NCBI RefSeq assembly: GCF_029338515.1
Contig: NZ_CP119988.1
Location: 3,472,001 to 3,536,000, forward strand
DNA from: Haloglomus litoreum
Lineage (GTDB): Archaea > Halobacteriota > Halobacteria > Halobacteriales > Haloarculaceae
Direction of reading: 5' to 3'
Length of the DNA: 64,000 nucleotides
Every line of letters begins with the position of its first letter. Position 1 is the stretch's first letter. This document shows positions 8,821-16,431 of this stretch, piece by piece. The position numbers and the translations under genes are program-made. Under the pieces are notes generated by a model. It saw only the letters and a list, made by a program, of their open reading frames with translations. It did not search any database and was not told the origin of the DNA.

Positions 8821-9294
8821 ATGGCCGACGACGACCTCGACGACGTCGACAGGGCGATCCTGTACGCACTGCAGGAGGACGCCCGGAACATGTCGTCCGG
8901 CGACATCGCGGAGCGAACCGGGACCTCGGACAGCACGGTCCGCAAGCGCATCCAGCGCCTCGAATCCGACGGGATCATCAAGGGGTACAGCGCCAGCGTC
9001 GACTACCAGAGATCCGGCTACCCGCTCCGGATGCTGCTCTACTGCACTGCCTCGATCCCGGAGCGTGGCGGGATGATCGCCGATATCCTGGAGATCGACG
9101 GCGTCATCTCGGTCCAGGAGCTGGTCACCGGCGAGCAGAACCTCCTCGTGACGGCCGTCGGCGAGTCCGACAGCGACATCACGCCCGTCGCGCAGGAACT
9201 CCTCGACATGGGACTGACGGTCGCCGACGAGGTACTCGTCCGGAGCCACGAGTCGACACCCTTCGGCAGGTTCGATCCCAGGGGGGATAGCTGA
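8821..9294 (+). CDS. Lrp/AsnC family transcriptional regulator next to the dabBA locus
   Basis: This 157-residue regulator has an N-terminal AsnC-type helix-turn-helix (DDVDRAILYALQEDARNMSS to DSTVRKRIQRLESDGIIKGY, residues 5-58). A C-terminal alpha/beta effector/oligomerisation domain follows, with VQELVTGEQNLLVTAVG in the place of the usual V-x-G-x-x-D core. ATG 8821 gives the family length; an upstream in-frame start at 8776 would run into the leader. It is 275 bp upstream of dabB on the same strand, so it is a natural candidate to control the DAB pump in response to a carbon signal. That role is inferred from position only. Confidence 0.85.
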   Translation: MADDDLDDVDRAILYALQEDARNMSSGDIAERTGTSDSTVRKRIQRLESDGIIKGYSASVDYQRSGYPLRMLLYCTASIPERGGMIADILEIDGVISVQELVTGEQNLLVTAVGESDSDITPVAQELLDMGLTVADEVLVRSHESTPFGRFDPRGDS

Positions 9295-9466
9295 TTCTCT
9301 AGACTTCGACGGATACACGAGCGAACGCGACGGTTCAACATCGGTACCTCTTCTCACCCCGCCCCGCCCGAACAGTCGTCTCGAGCCGGTGCCGTCCCTA
9401 TCGGCTCGCGCAATCCTTGCCAGACCATAATGTTCTATAACACCCACCAGTGCGAACGAACCGGTC

Positions 9467-9496
9467 GAACAGATAGATTTAATAACCAATCTGTTC
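9467..9496 (+). promoter_or_regulatory. inverted repeat straddling the dabBA TATA box (putative operator)
   Basis: GAACAGAT (9467-9474) and ATCTGTTC (9489-9496) form perfect 8-bp arms around TTTAATAA (9478-9485), the most AT-rich element before dabB. A factor bound to this palindrome would block TBP access. The start codon of dabB lies 73 bp downstream of the right arm, leaving a leader of about 60 nt. The neighbouring Lrp-type protein is the obvious candidate ligand, by inference. Confidence 0.6.
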
Positions 9497-9569
9497 TCGA
9501 GGACAGGTGGAGACGACCAGTTGCGGTTCACAGGATCGCCGGTGATCGTGGCTGGCCGCTGGACGAACG

Positions 9570-11066
9570 ATGTCAGGACACAGCCAATCGAAGACGGTCG
9601 GACCACTTCCGGACACGACGGCCGAGTCGCCGTTCGTGCCCGTCGCACTCACCTGGCTCGTCTGGTCGCTGCTGGCCGCGAGTCTCGGCGCCCTGGTCCT
9701 CCGAGTCCGGGGCGGGGCCGCGTGGGAGGTTCCGGGGCTCGTGGCCGTCGACGGGCTGACCGTCCTGATGTGGGTGGTCGTCACGTTCTTCAGCGGCATC
9801 GTCCACAGCTACTCGCGCCGCTACATGGCCGGGAGCGCCCGGAAGACGGCCTTCTTCGCCACCACGTCCGGCTTCACGGTGGTCGTGATGGCCCTGGTCG
9901 CGGCCGACCACGTCGCCCTGTTCGGCCTGCTGTGGCTCGTGATGGGCCTGCTGATGGCGAAGCTCGTCGGCATCGCCGAGGGCTGGGAGCAGGCGCAGGC
10001 GGCCGCGACGGTGGCCCGCCGGTACTTCCTCGCCAGCAGCGCGCTGCTCGGCGTCGCGCTGACGGCGCTGTGGTGGACGACCGGCGCGACGACCGTCTCG
10101 GGGATCGCCGCGGCCGCCGGCACGCTCGGCGGCCCGGTGTGGCTGGTCGCCGCCGCCGCGCTCGTGCTCGCGGCGATGATCCAGTCCGCCCTGGTGCCGT
10201 TCCACACCTGGCTGCTCTCCTCGATGACCGCGCCGACGCCGGCGTCGGCGCTGATGCACGCCGGGTTCGTCAACGCGGGCGGCATCCTGCTGACCCGCTT
10301 CGCCCCGGTCGTCACCGTCGACCCCGGGCTCATGCTCGCGGTGGTCGCCGTCGGCGGCGCCAGCGCCATCGGCGGCAAGCTCCTGAAATCGGTCCAGACG
10401 GACATCAAGGGCAAGCTCGGCTGCTCGACGGTCGGCCAGATGGGGTTCATGATCATGCAGGCCGGCCTCGGCTTCTTCGGGGCCGCCATCACCCACCTCA
10501 TCCTGCACGGGTTCTACAAGGCCTACCAGTTCCTGAGCTCGGGCGAACAGGTCGCCCACACCAGCCCGAGCGAGGGGACCCCGCACACGACGGAGCGACT
10601 GACGAGCGTCGTCGGTGTCGTCGTGATGCTGCTGACCGGCCTGGCCGGCGGCGCGCTGTTCGCGGTCCTGACCGGGAAGGGGACCACCATCGACAGTGGC
10701 CTCCTGCTGACCTTCTTCGTGACGTTCACCACGCTCCACGCCGCTCGAAGCGCGGTCCAGCGCACGTCGTTCTCGCCGGTGGCTCGCTACGGCGCCGTCC
10801 CGCTGGTCTTCCTCCCGGCCATCGTCATCTACGCCGTGGTCTACGGGGCGGTCTCCGGGCTCCTGTCCGGCGTCCCGATGGTCACGGCGCCGACCGAACT
10901 GACCCTGCTCCACGGCGCCCTGGCCGTCGTCTTCACCGCCATCTACGTCGGCATCGAGACCGGCGTCCACGAGAGGAGCCAGCGCCTCTACGTGGCGCTG
11001 CTGAACGCCGGCCAGCCGTCCGCGGACACCGTGCTGACTGCCTCGGAGGACTACAATGAGTACTGA
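9570..11066 (+). CDS. dabB: DAB inorganic carbon transporter, membrane subunit DabB
   Basis: This 498-residue polytopic membrane protein belongs to the NuoL/MrpA proton-conducting family. With DabA it forms an energy-coupled pump that accumulates bicarbonate by vectorial CO2 hydration. About 14 hydrophobic segments are visible. The antiporter core includes the Lys-containing helix region around HTWLLSSMTAPTPASALMH (residues 212-230) and an ITHLILHGFYKAYQFL helix (about 308-325). A highly charged loop follows near residue 330. Its 3' end overlaps dabA by 11 nt, so the two are translationally coupled. Adjacency to a DUF2309-type DabA separates it from respiratory NuoL. Confidence 0.92.
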   Translation: MSGHSQSKTVGPLPDTTAESPFVPVALTWLVWSLLAASLGALVLRVRGGAAWEVPGLVAVDGLTVLMWVVVTFFSGIVHSYSRRYMAGSARKTAFFATTSGFTVVVMALVAADHVALFGLLWLVMGLLMAKLVGIAEGWEQAQAAATVARRYFLASSALLGVALTALWWTTGATTVSGIAAAAGTLGGPVWLVAAAALVLAAMIQSALVPFHTWLLSSMTAPTPASALMHAGFVNAGGILLTRFAPVVTVDPGLMLAVVAVGGASAIGGKLLKSVQTDIKGKLGCSTVGQMGFMIMQAGLGFFGAAITHLILHGFYKAYQFLSSGEQVAHTSPSEGTPHTTERLTSVVGVVVMLLTGLAGGALFAVLTGKGTTIDSGLLLTFFVTFTTLHAARSAVQRTSFSPVARYGAVPLVFLPAIVIYAVVYGAVSGLLSGVPMVTAPTELTLLHGALAVVFTAIYVGIETGVHERSQRLYVALLNAGQPSADTVLTASEDYNEY

Positions 11067-13473
11067 CGCACCCATCGACGACAGCATCGACAGGGCCGCG
11101 ACCATCGTCGGCTCGCTCTGGCCCATCCACTCGTTCGTGACCGCGAACCCCCTCTCGGGGTTCGAGGACCAGCCGTTCGACGAGGCCGTCGCGCAGGCGG
11201 CCGGGCTGCTGGGTGGCCGTGGCTACCCCAGCCCGGAGACGTTCCGTGCGGCGCTGGATCACGGCCAGATCGACCCGGAGCACCTCGGGACGGAACTCGC
11301 CGCTGCCGGCTACGACGACGACCCCGAGGCGCTGCTCGACCGGATGGACGACAAAGTCGACGCCGAGGGCGGCGACGTCGAGGCCGACGCCGATACCGCC
11401 ACGGACCACGTCGACCGGGTGCTGTCGAAGTGGCTGTCGGCCTTCCTCGACGAGGGGAGCGCCTACTGGTCGATGCCGAACCGCGAGGCGGGGTTCTACA
11501 CCGCCTTCCGCGGAGTGGCCGAGCACGACGGCGACATCCCCGACGCGGGGATCGTCGCCGACCTGCCCGAGGAGCCGGCCGCGGCCATCGAGCGGGTGCT
11601 GGAGCCGTTCCCGGAGCACCAGTGGGTACCCATCTTCGAGGAGCAGCTGACCGCCCTCCCCGGCTGGACGGGGTTCATCAAGCAGCGGGTCGCCGACGGG
11701 GGCGAGTGGCAGTCGACGTACCCCATCTCGCTGAAGGAGTACCTCGCGGTGCGTCTGGCGCTGCTGGACGCCGTCGACGCCGACATCGAGCCCTCGAACG
11801 ACGGCGTCGACGCCCACCCCGCGGACGAACTCGCCGGGGCCTTCCTGCGCGCCTGGGAGGCGACCTACCGCGAGGACCTCGTCGAGGCCGTCGCGACGGA
11901 CGGCCGGTCGCTGGCCGACGACGAGCCGTCGGGCCGCCCGGACGCCCAGCTGGTCTTCTGCATCGACACCCGCTCGGAGGTCATCCGTCGCCACATCGAG
12001 GCGACGGGCGACTACGAGACCCACGGCTACGCCGGCTTCTTCGGCATCCCGATGGAGTACCAGGGGTACGAGGCCGACGTGGCGGTCGACGCCTGCCCGC
12101 CGATCCTCGACCCCCAGCACCGCATCACCGACCTCCCGACCGACGACACGACACAGGAACGCCACGACCGCTGGACGGGCATCCGCGAGGCCGCCGACGA
12201 GGTCATCGAGACGCTGGAGGCCAACGCCGCCACGGCCTACGGGTTCGTCGAGACCGCCGGGAGCGGCTACGGGTTCGCGCTCGCGGCCCGCACGCTCGTC
12301 CCCGAGCGCGTCCGCGACCTGTTCACGGCTGCCGACGACGCGGTGCCCGACGACCACGAGTTCTGCGAGCCGCTGGTCCACCACCAGCACCAGTACGCCG
12401 GCGACCTCCCGGTGGGGATGACGACCGAGGAGCGGGTCGAGTACGCCGCGACCGCCTTCGACCTGATGGGCTGGGAGGAGTTCGGCCGCCTGGTCGTCTT
12501 CGCCGGCCACGCCGGCGAGACGGCCAACAACCCGTACGATTCGAGCCTGGACTGTGGCGCCTGTGCCGGCAACCCCGGTGGCCCGAGCGCTCGCGTCCTC
12601 GCGACCATCTGCAACGACGAGGAGGTGCAGGCGGGCCTCCGCGAGCGTGGCCACGACATCCCCGAGGACACCGTCTTCCTCGCCGGCCAGCACAACACGA
12701 CGACCGACGAGGTCGACCTGTACGACGGCCACGTGCCCGAGAGCCACGCCGAGGACCTCGCGCAGTTGCGCGCGGACCTCGAGACCGCTCGCGAGCACGC
12801 GACCGCCGAGCGCGCCGCCGAGATGGGTGCCGACGGCTCGGCGAGCGTCCGCGAGACCGAGCGCCGCGCCGCCGACTGGGCCGAGACCCGCCCCGAGTGG
12901 GGGCTGGCCGGCAACGCCGGCTTCGTCATCGGGCCCCGCGGCCTGACGAGCGACCTCGACCTCGACGGCCGCGCGTTCCTCCACTCCTACGACTGGTCGA
13001 CCGACCCCGACGGGGACGCGCTGGAGGCCATCCTGACGGGCCCGATGGTCGTCACCCAGTGGATCAACACGCAGTACTACTTCTCGACGGTCGACAACGC
13101 CGTCTACGGCAGCGGGTCGAAGGTGACCCACAACCCCGTCGGGAACGTCGGCGTCTACCAGGGCAACGGCGGGGACCTGATGACCGGCCTCCCGCTCCAG
13201 TCGCTCATGGCGGCCGACGACGAGCCCCACCACCAGCCGCTCCGCCTCTCGACGGTGGTCCACGCCCCGGTCGAGCGCGTCACCGAGGTCCTGGCCGAGC
13301 ACGGGGACGTGGCGGGACTGCTCGACAACGACTGGCTCTCGCTGACGGTCGTCGACCCGACGCAGGACCACCGCGCGTTCCACTACGAGTCGGACCTGGA
13401 ATGGTCGGCGGCGTCGGAGGCGGTCGAGGCGCGCCCGGAGCCGCCGGAGGCCCGCGCGGTCGCGGACGACTGA
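11056..13473 (+). CDS. dabA: DAB inorganic carbon transporter, zinc subunit DabA (DUF2309)
   Basis: This 805-residue soluble subunit has a beta-carbonic-anhydrase-like zinc site. The ligand pattern of the family is present: C302 and D304 in VFCIDTRSE, H485 in GHAGETANNPY and C500 in SLDCGACAG. The 15-residue H-to-C spacing equals that of characterised bacterial DabA. HHQHQY and ITHNPVGNVGV-like C-terminal motifs (here THNPVGNVGVYQGNGGDL) are also visible. An Asp/Glu-rich surface marks haloadaptation. It overlaps dabB by 11 nt; the 260 bp after it lead to a PHP-domain gene. The family function is known from bacterial work; activity in this archaeon is inferred. Confidence 0.93.
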   Translation: MSTDAPIDDSIDRAATIVGSLWPIHSFVTANPLSGFEDQPFDEAVAQAAGLLGGRGYPSPETFRAALDHGQIDPEHLGTELAAAGYDDDPEALLDRMDDKVDAEGGDVEADADTATDHVDRVLSKWLSAFLDEGSAYWSMPNREAGFYTAFRGVAEHDGDIPDAGIVADLPEEPAAAIERVLEPFPEHQWVPIFEEQLTALPGWTGFIKQRVADGGEWQSTYPISLKEYLAVRLALLDAVDADIEPSNDGVDAHPADELAGAFLRAWEATYREDLVEAVATDGRSLADDEPSGRPDAQLVFCIDTRSEVIRRHIEATGDYETHGYAGFFGIPMEYQGYEADVAVDACPPILDPQHRITDLPTDDTTQERHDRWTGIREAADEVIETLEANAATAYGFVETAGSGYGFALAARTLVPERVRDLFTAADDAVPDDHEFCEPLVHHQHQYAGDLPVGMTTEERVEYAATAFDLMGWEEFGRLVVFAGHAGETANNPYDSSLDCGACAGNPGGPSARVLATICNDEEVQAGLRERGHDIPEDTVFLAGQHNTTTDEVDLYDGHVPESHAEDLAQLRADLETAREHATAERAAEMGADGSASVRETERRAADWAETRPEWGLAGNAGFVIGPRGLTSDLDLDGRAFLHSYDWSTDPDGDALEAILTGPMVVTQWINTQYYFSTVDNAVYGSGSKVTHNPVGNVGVYQGNGGDLMTGLPLQSLMAADDEPHHQPLRLSTVVHAPVERVTEVLAEHGDVAGLLDNDWLSLTVVDPTQDHRAFHYESDLEWSAASEAVEARPEPPEARAVADD

Positions 13474-13733
13474 CCGGGGCGGACCGCTCGACCGACCGCG
13501 CGAGCGGCACGGCGCGTATCGACCGGTGCGGCGAGGGATCCTCGGACCAAACCGCTGCCCCCGATTTCCGGATTCTATCGAGCACTTGCACAGAGAGCTC
13601 ACAACAGTACACGAGATTCGGCAGTCAGGGAGATAACCGTGCATCTCACCGTCTCCGCGGGGGCCGGCGTCCGCACGGCGACGGCGACCCGAACCCACAA
13701 CGGCTTAGCCCCCGCCGGACCGACGCGGGGCCA

Positions 13734-14495
13734 GTGACAGACAGCGAGTTCCGGGTCGACCCGCACGTGAAGATCCTCGACGAGCGGGTCGTTCGGCGGG
13801 CCAAACGCCGCGGGCTGGATGCACTCGTCTACGCCCCACACTTCACGCGACTGCCCGACATCCGGGCGCGGGCGCGCCGCTTCTCCGACGAGGAACTGCT
13901 CGTGCTACCCGCTCGCGAGGTGTTCACCGGGAGCTTCCGCGAGCGCAAGCACGTCCTCGCGCTGGGGCTCTCCGAGCCGGTCCCGGACTTCATCACCCTG
14001 GACGCGGCGATGGCGGAGTTCGACCGGCAGGACGCCGCCGTCCTCGCACCGCACCCGGAGTTCGCGACCGTCAGCCTCGACGCCGACGACCTCGCCGAGT
14101 ACCGCGACACGGTCGACGCCATCGAGGTCTACAACCCGAAGCACCTGCCGAGCCACAACGAGCGAGCGGGCGACCTCGCCAGGGAGACGGGCCTGCCCCC
14201 GTTCGGCTCCTCGTACGCCCACCTGCCGGGCACCGTCGGCGAGGTGTGGACCACCTTCGAGGAGCCACACTGGTCCGAGCGCGAACTGGTCACGGCGTTC
14301 CAGGAGGGTGCGCCCCGGCGGGTCCACCACCGCGACGGCCCCGGACACGGTGCGCGCTGCTTCGCCGAGACCGCACATCTGCTCTACGAGAACACCTGGG
14401 AGAAGATCGACCGCCTGTTCCTGCAGGGGACGGAACCGACCCATCCCCGACACATCGCCTACGACGGCCGGTTCGACGATGTGGCCGTGTACTGA
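13734..14495 (+). CDS. PHP-domain metal-dependent phosphoesterase-like protein
   Basis: This is a 253-residue cytoplasmic protein with the PHP barrel layout. An early His (FRVDPHVKI), an APHFTRLPDI segment, ALGLSEPVPDF, a metal-ligand-like LAPHPEF, AIEVYNPKHLPSHNERA and GSSYAHLPGTVG occur in the usual order. The first motif is atypical because D-x-H-x-H is reduced to D-P-H. The start is GTG 13734, preceded by a weak CTTAG element about 25 bp upstream. It follows dabA at 260 bp with its own possible promoter, so co-function with the DAB pump is unproven. The substrate is unknown. Confidence 0.75.
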   Translation: MTDSEFRVDPHVKILDERVVRRAKRRGLDALVYAPHFTRLPDIRARARRFSDEELLVLPAREVFTGSFRERKHVLALGLSEPVPDFITLDAAMAEFDRQDAAVLAPHPEFATVSLDADDLAEYRDTVDAIEVYNPKHLPSHNERAGDLARETGLPPFGSSYAHLPGTVGEVWTTFEEPHWSERELVTAFQEGAPRRVHHRDGPGHGARCFAETAHLLYENTWEKIDRLFLQGTEPTHPRHIAYDGRFDDVAVY

Positions 14496-14510
14496 CGCAC
14501 GGCCGCCCGC

Positions 14511-15062
14511 TCAGAACGTCAGGGGAAGGCCCACCAGCCAGCCGATCACCGCCGACGTGGGCTGGTTGCCCACACCGGGCGAGAACGGCAGCGCCGCGGT
14601 GAGCCGCTGGACGAGTCCGGGGGCGACGTGGACGAACACCGCGACCACGGCCAGCTCCAGGCCGGTGACGACGAGCGTCACGGCGTCCGCGTAGGAGCTG
14701 CTCGTCTTCACGCCGAACGGGAGGCCGAACTCCTCGTCCCAGAACGGGTGGAACAGCGCGATACCACGCTTCGATCCGACCATGTCCAGCACGTAGTGAC
14801 TGACGACCCCGACCCAGACGTAGTGGAGGTTGTCGAAGTAGATGGGGTAGAACGCGAACACGGCGAGCACGGTGAGGCTGTGGAACGTCTTGCGGTGTCT
14901 GCCGAACTCGGTGTCGATGTCCGGGAACAGCGCACCCAACGTCACCGGGACGAGCGTCATCCCGATGGTGCGGAACGTCTCGATGTCGCCGGCCGGCTCG
15001 AGGACGTACCCCAGCCCGATGGCGAGCAAGACGCCGTTCAGGACGTGCCCTTTCTTGTTCAT
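14511..15062 (-). CDS. membrane-bound metal-dependent hydrolase (YdjM/DUF457-like)
   Basis: This 183-residue protein has three to four transmembrane helices. Its N-terminus MNKKGHVLNG, the acidic-histidine signature FPDIDTEFGRHRKTFHS (about 47-63) and HYVLDMVGSKRGIALFHPFW (about 89-108) are typical of the LexA-binding/YdjM inner-membrane hydrolase group. The ATG at 15062 was chosen because MNKKGH begins the conserved region; an upstream ATG at 15092 adds ten non-conserved residues. It is convergent with the PHP gene, 15 bp apart. The substrate is unknown. Confidence 0.8.
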   Translation of the reverse strand: MNKKGHVLNGVLLAIGLGYVLEPAGDIETFRTIGMTLVPVTLGALFPDIDTEFGRHRKTFHSLTVLAVFAFYPIYFDNLHYVWVGVVSHYVLDMVGSKRGIALFHPFWDEEFGLPFGVKTSSSYADAVTLVVTGLELAVVAVFVHVAPGLVQRLTAALPFSPGVGNQPTSAVIGWLVGLPLTF

Positions 15063-15191
15063 CGCGTGGGCCGAGGCGCGGGCGCCGGACAAGCGTTTCC
15101 GTCGAGGCTGCGAGCGTCAGACGCACAGCAGACGGCACCGCCGCACGGCTGGCCCCAACGCGTTTGCCATCCGGGGCCCGCCCCGGCCGGT

Positions 15192-15458
15192 ATGCTGGTC
15201 GAACTCCTCGCGGTGGGTGGCCTCTCGGCGGCCGTCCTCGCGACCGGCCTCGCACTCCTGCTCCGGCCCGAGCGGGCAATCGAGTACCAGGAGCGGTACG
15301 CCGCGCGGGTCGGGTCGGTCGGCCCCGAGGACAACCCCTCGTACTACGACCGGACCCGAGCGGACCGCCGGGAGACGTTCCTGCTGGGCGGCCTCGTCCT
15401 CTCGCTGGTCGGCGGGGCCCTCCTCGCAGTCACCGTGTACGGGGCGTTCGTCGTCTGA
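15192..15458 (+). CDS. small two-helix membrane protein, unknown function
   Basis: This 88-residue protein has an N-terminal hydrophobic helix (LVELLAVGGLSAAVLATGLALLL), a charged middle (RPERAIEYQERYAARVGSV) and a second helix near the C-terminus (LLGGLVLSLVGGALLAVTVYG). No catalytic motif is visible. ATG 15192 is the first start that gives a clean hydrophobic N-terminus. It runs divergently from the DUF457-like gene, which leaves about 130 bp for both promoters. The GC3 pattern and acidic bias support real coding. Confidence 0.65.
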   Translation: MLVELLAVGGLSAAVLATGLALLLRPERAIEYQERYAARVGSVGPEDNPSYYDRTRADRRETFLLGGLVLSLVGGALLAVTVYGAFVV

Positions 15459-15485
15459 GACGGCTGCAACCGTGGCATGGCGGTC

Positions 15486-16350
15486 TCAGATAGAGTCGAT
15501 GTGGTGTTTCTTCGGCGGCCAGTCCTCCTCCAGGTCCTCGTCGGCCCGGTCGAGCATCCGCGCGATCCGCCCGCGCGTCTCCTCGGGCGCGATGGCCGCG
15601 TCCACGCCGACGCCCGAGGCGGCACGGATGGCGCCGGTCCGGTCCTGGAACTTCGCGACGAGTTCCTCGCGTTTCGCCTCGGGATCGTCGGCGGCCTCGA
15701 TCTCGCGGCGGTAGGCCACATCGACGGCCCCCTCGATGCCCATCGCCGCGACCTTCGCGGTCGGCCAGACCACGGTGAGGTCGTTGCGCGCGGAGCGTCC
15801 GCCGCCCATCGCGACGTGGCCGAAGCCGTACCCCCGCCGGAGGACGACGTTGGCGATGGGAACGGTCGCCCGATTGAGTTCGTAGGGGAGCTTCCCGGCG
15901 TGGCGGGCGACCCCCTCGGCCTCCGAATCCGGCCCGGGCAGCACGCCGGGGGTGTCCTCGAACAGGAGGATGGGGAGGCCGAACGCGTCACAGAGCGAGG
16001 CGAAGCGGGCGGCCTTCTCCGAGGCGTCGGTGTCGATGGTCCCGGCCATCACGCGCGGCGCGTTGGCGACGACCCCGACGGGCTCGCCCTCGACCCGGGC
16101 GAAGGCGGTGACGATGTTGCGGGCGTAGTGGGCCTTCAGCTCGAACACCGAGCCCGCGTCCACGACGCCCGCGACGACATCGCGCACGTCGTACCCTTCT
16201 TCGGGTCGGCCGGGATGACATCCACGAGGTCCGCGGGTCGCGCTCGGGGTCCCGGGCGGCGACCGTCGGCGGGTCGCGCCGGCCGTTCCCAGCTGCGTCC
16301 GCGTCGTTCCCGGCACCATCCGTCGCCGCCTCGTCGGGCGTCTCGTCCAT
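15486..16350 (-). pseudogene. carboxyltransferase C-terminal half with two frameshifts, N-terminal lobe missing
   Basis: The stretch up to about 16200 encodes the C-terminal lobe of a biotin-dependent acyl-CoA carboxylase beta subunit: YDVRDVVAGVVDAGS, VFELKAHYARNIVTAFARVEG, GVVANAPRVMAGTID, LLFEDTPGVLPG and VVLRRGYGFGHVAMGG. Full-length enzymes are about 510 residues; only about 285 are recoverable here. The linker is spread over three frames. MDETP...RDPERDPR starts at 16350, then DLVDVIPADP in a second frame, then EEGYDVRD in a third. One missing G near 16232 and one near 16203 would restore a continuous frame. The N-terminal lobe is absent; the next gene begins 82 bp away. It is likely a decayed gene, though two G-run base-call errors on a truncated gene cannot be excluded. 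Confidence 0.8.
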
Positions 16351-16431
16351 GTCACGGCGGCCGGGTGGCGCCCCGTTAGGGGTTGCCCCCGAACGCGACG
16401 GCCGACGACCGGTCCCGACGCGGCGGCCGGC

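Noticed and set aside
7670-8981. Two long minus-strand reading frames of 399 and 308 codons across the 22-bp array
   Set aside because: They are open only because the repeat has no stop in those frames; 22 bp is not a multiple of 3, so the same 22-residue peptide recurs artificially. They also cover spt5 and the Lrp-type gene in antisense.
11430-14495. 1021-codon plus-strand frame overlapping dabA and the PHP gene
   Set aside because: The part over dabA is an Arg/Gly/Pro-rich shadow frame. Only the part from GTG 13734 has protein character, and it was annotated as the PHP gene.
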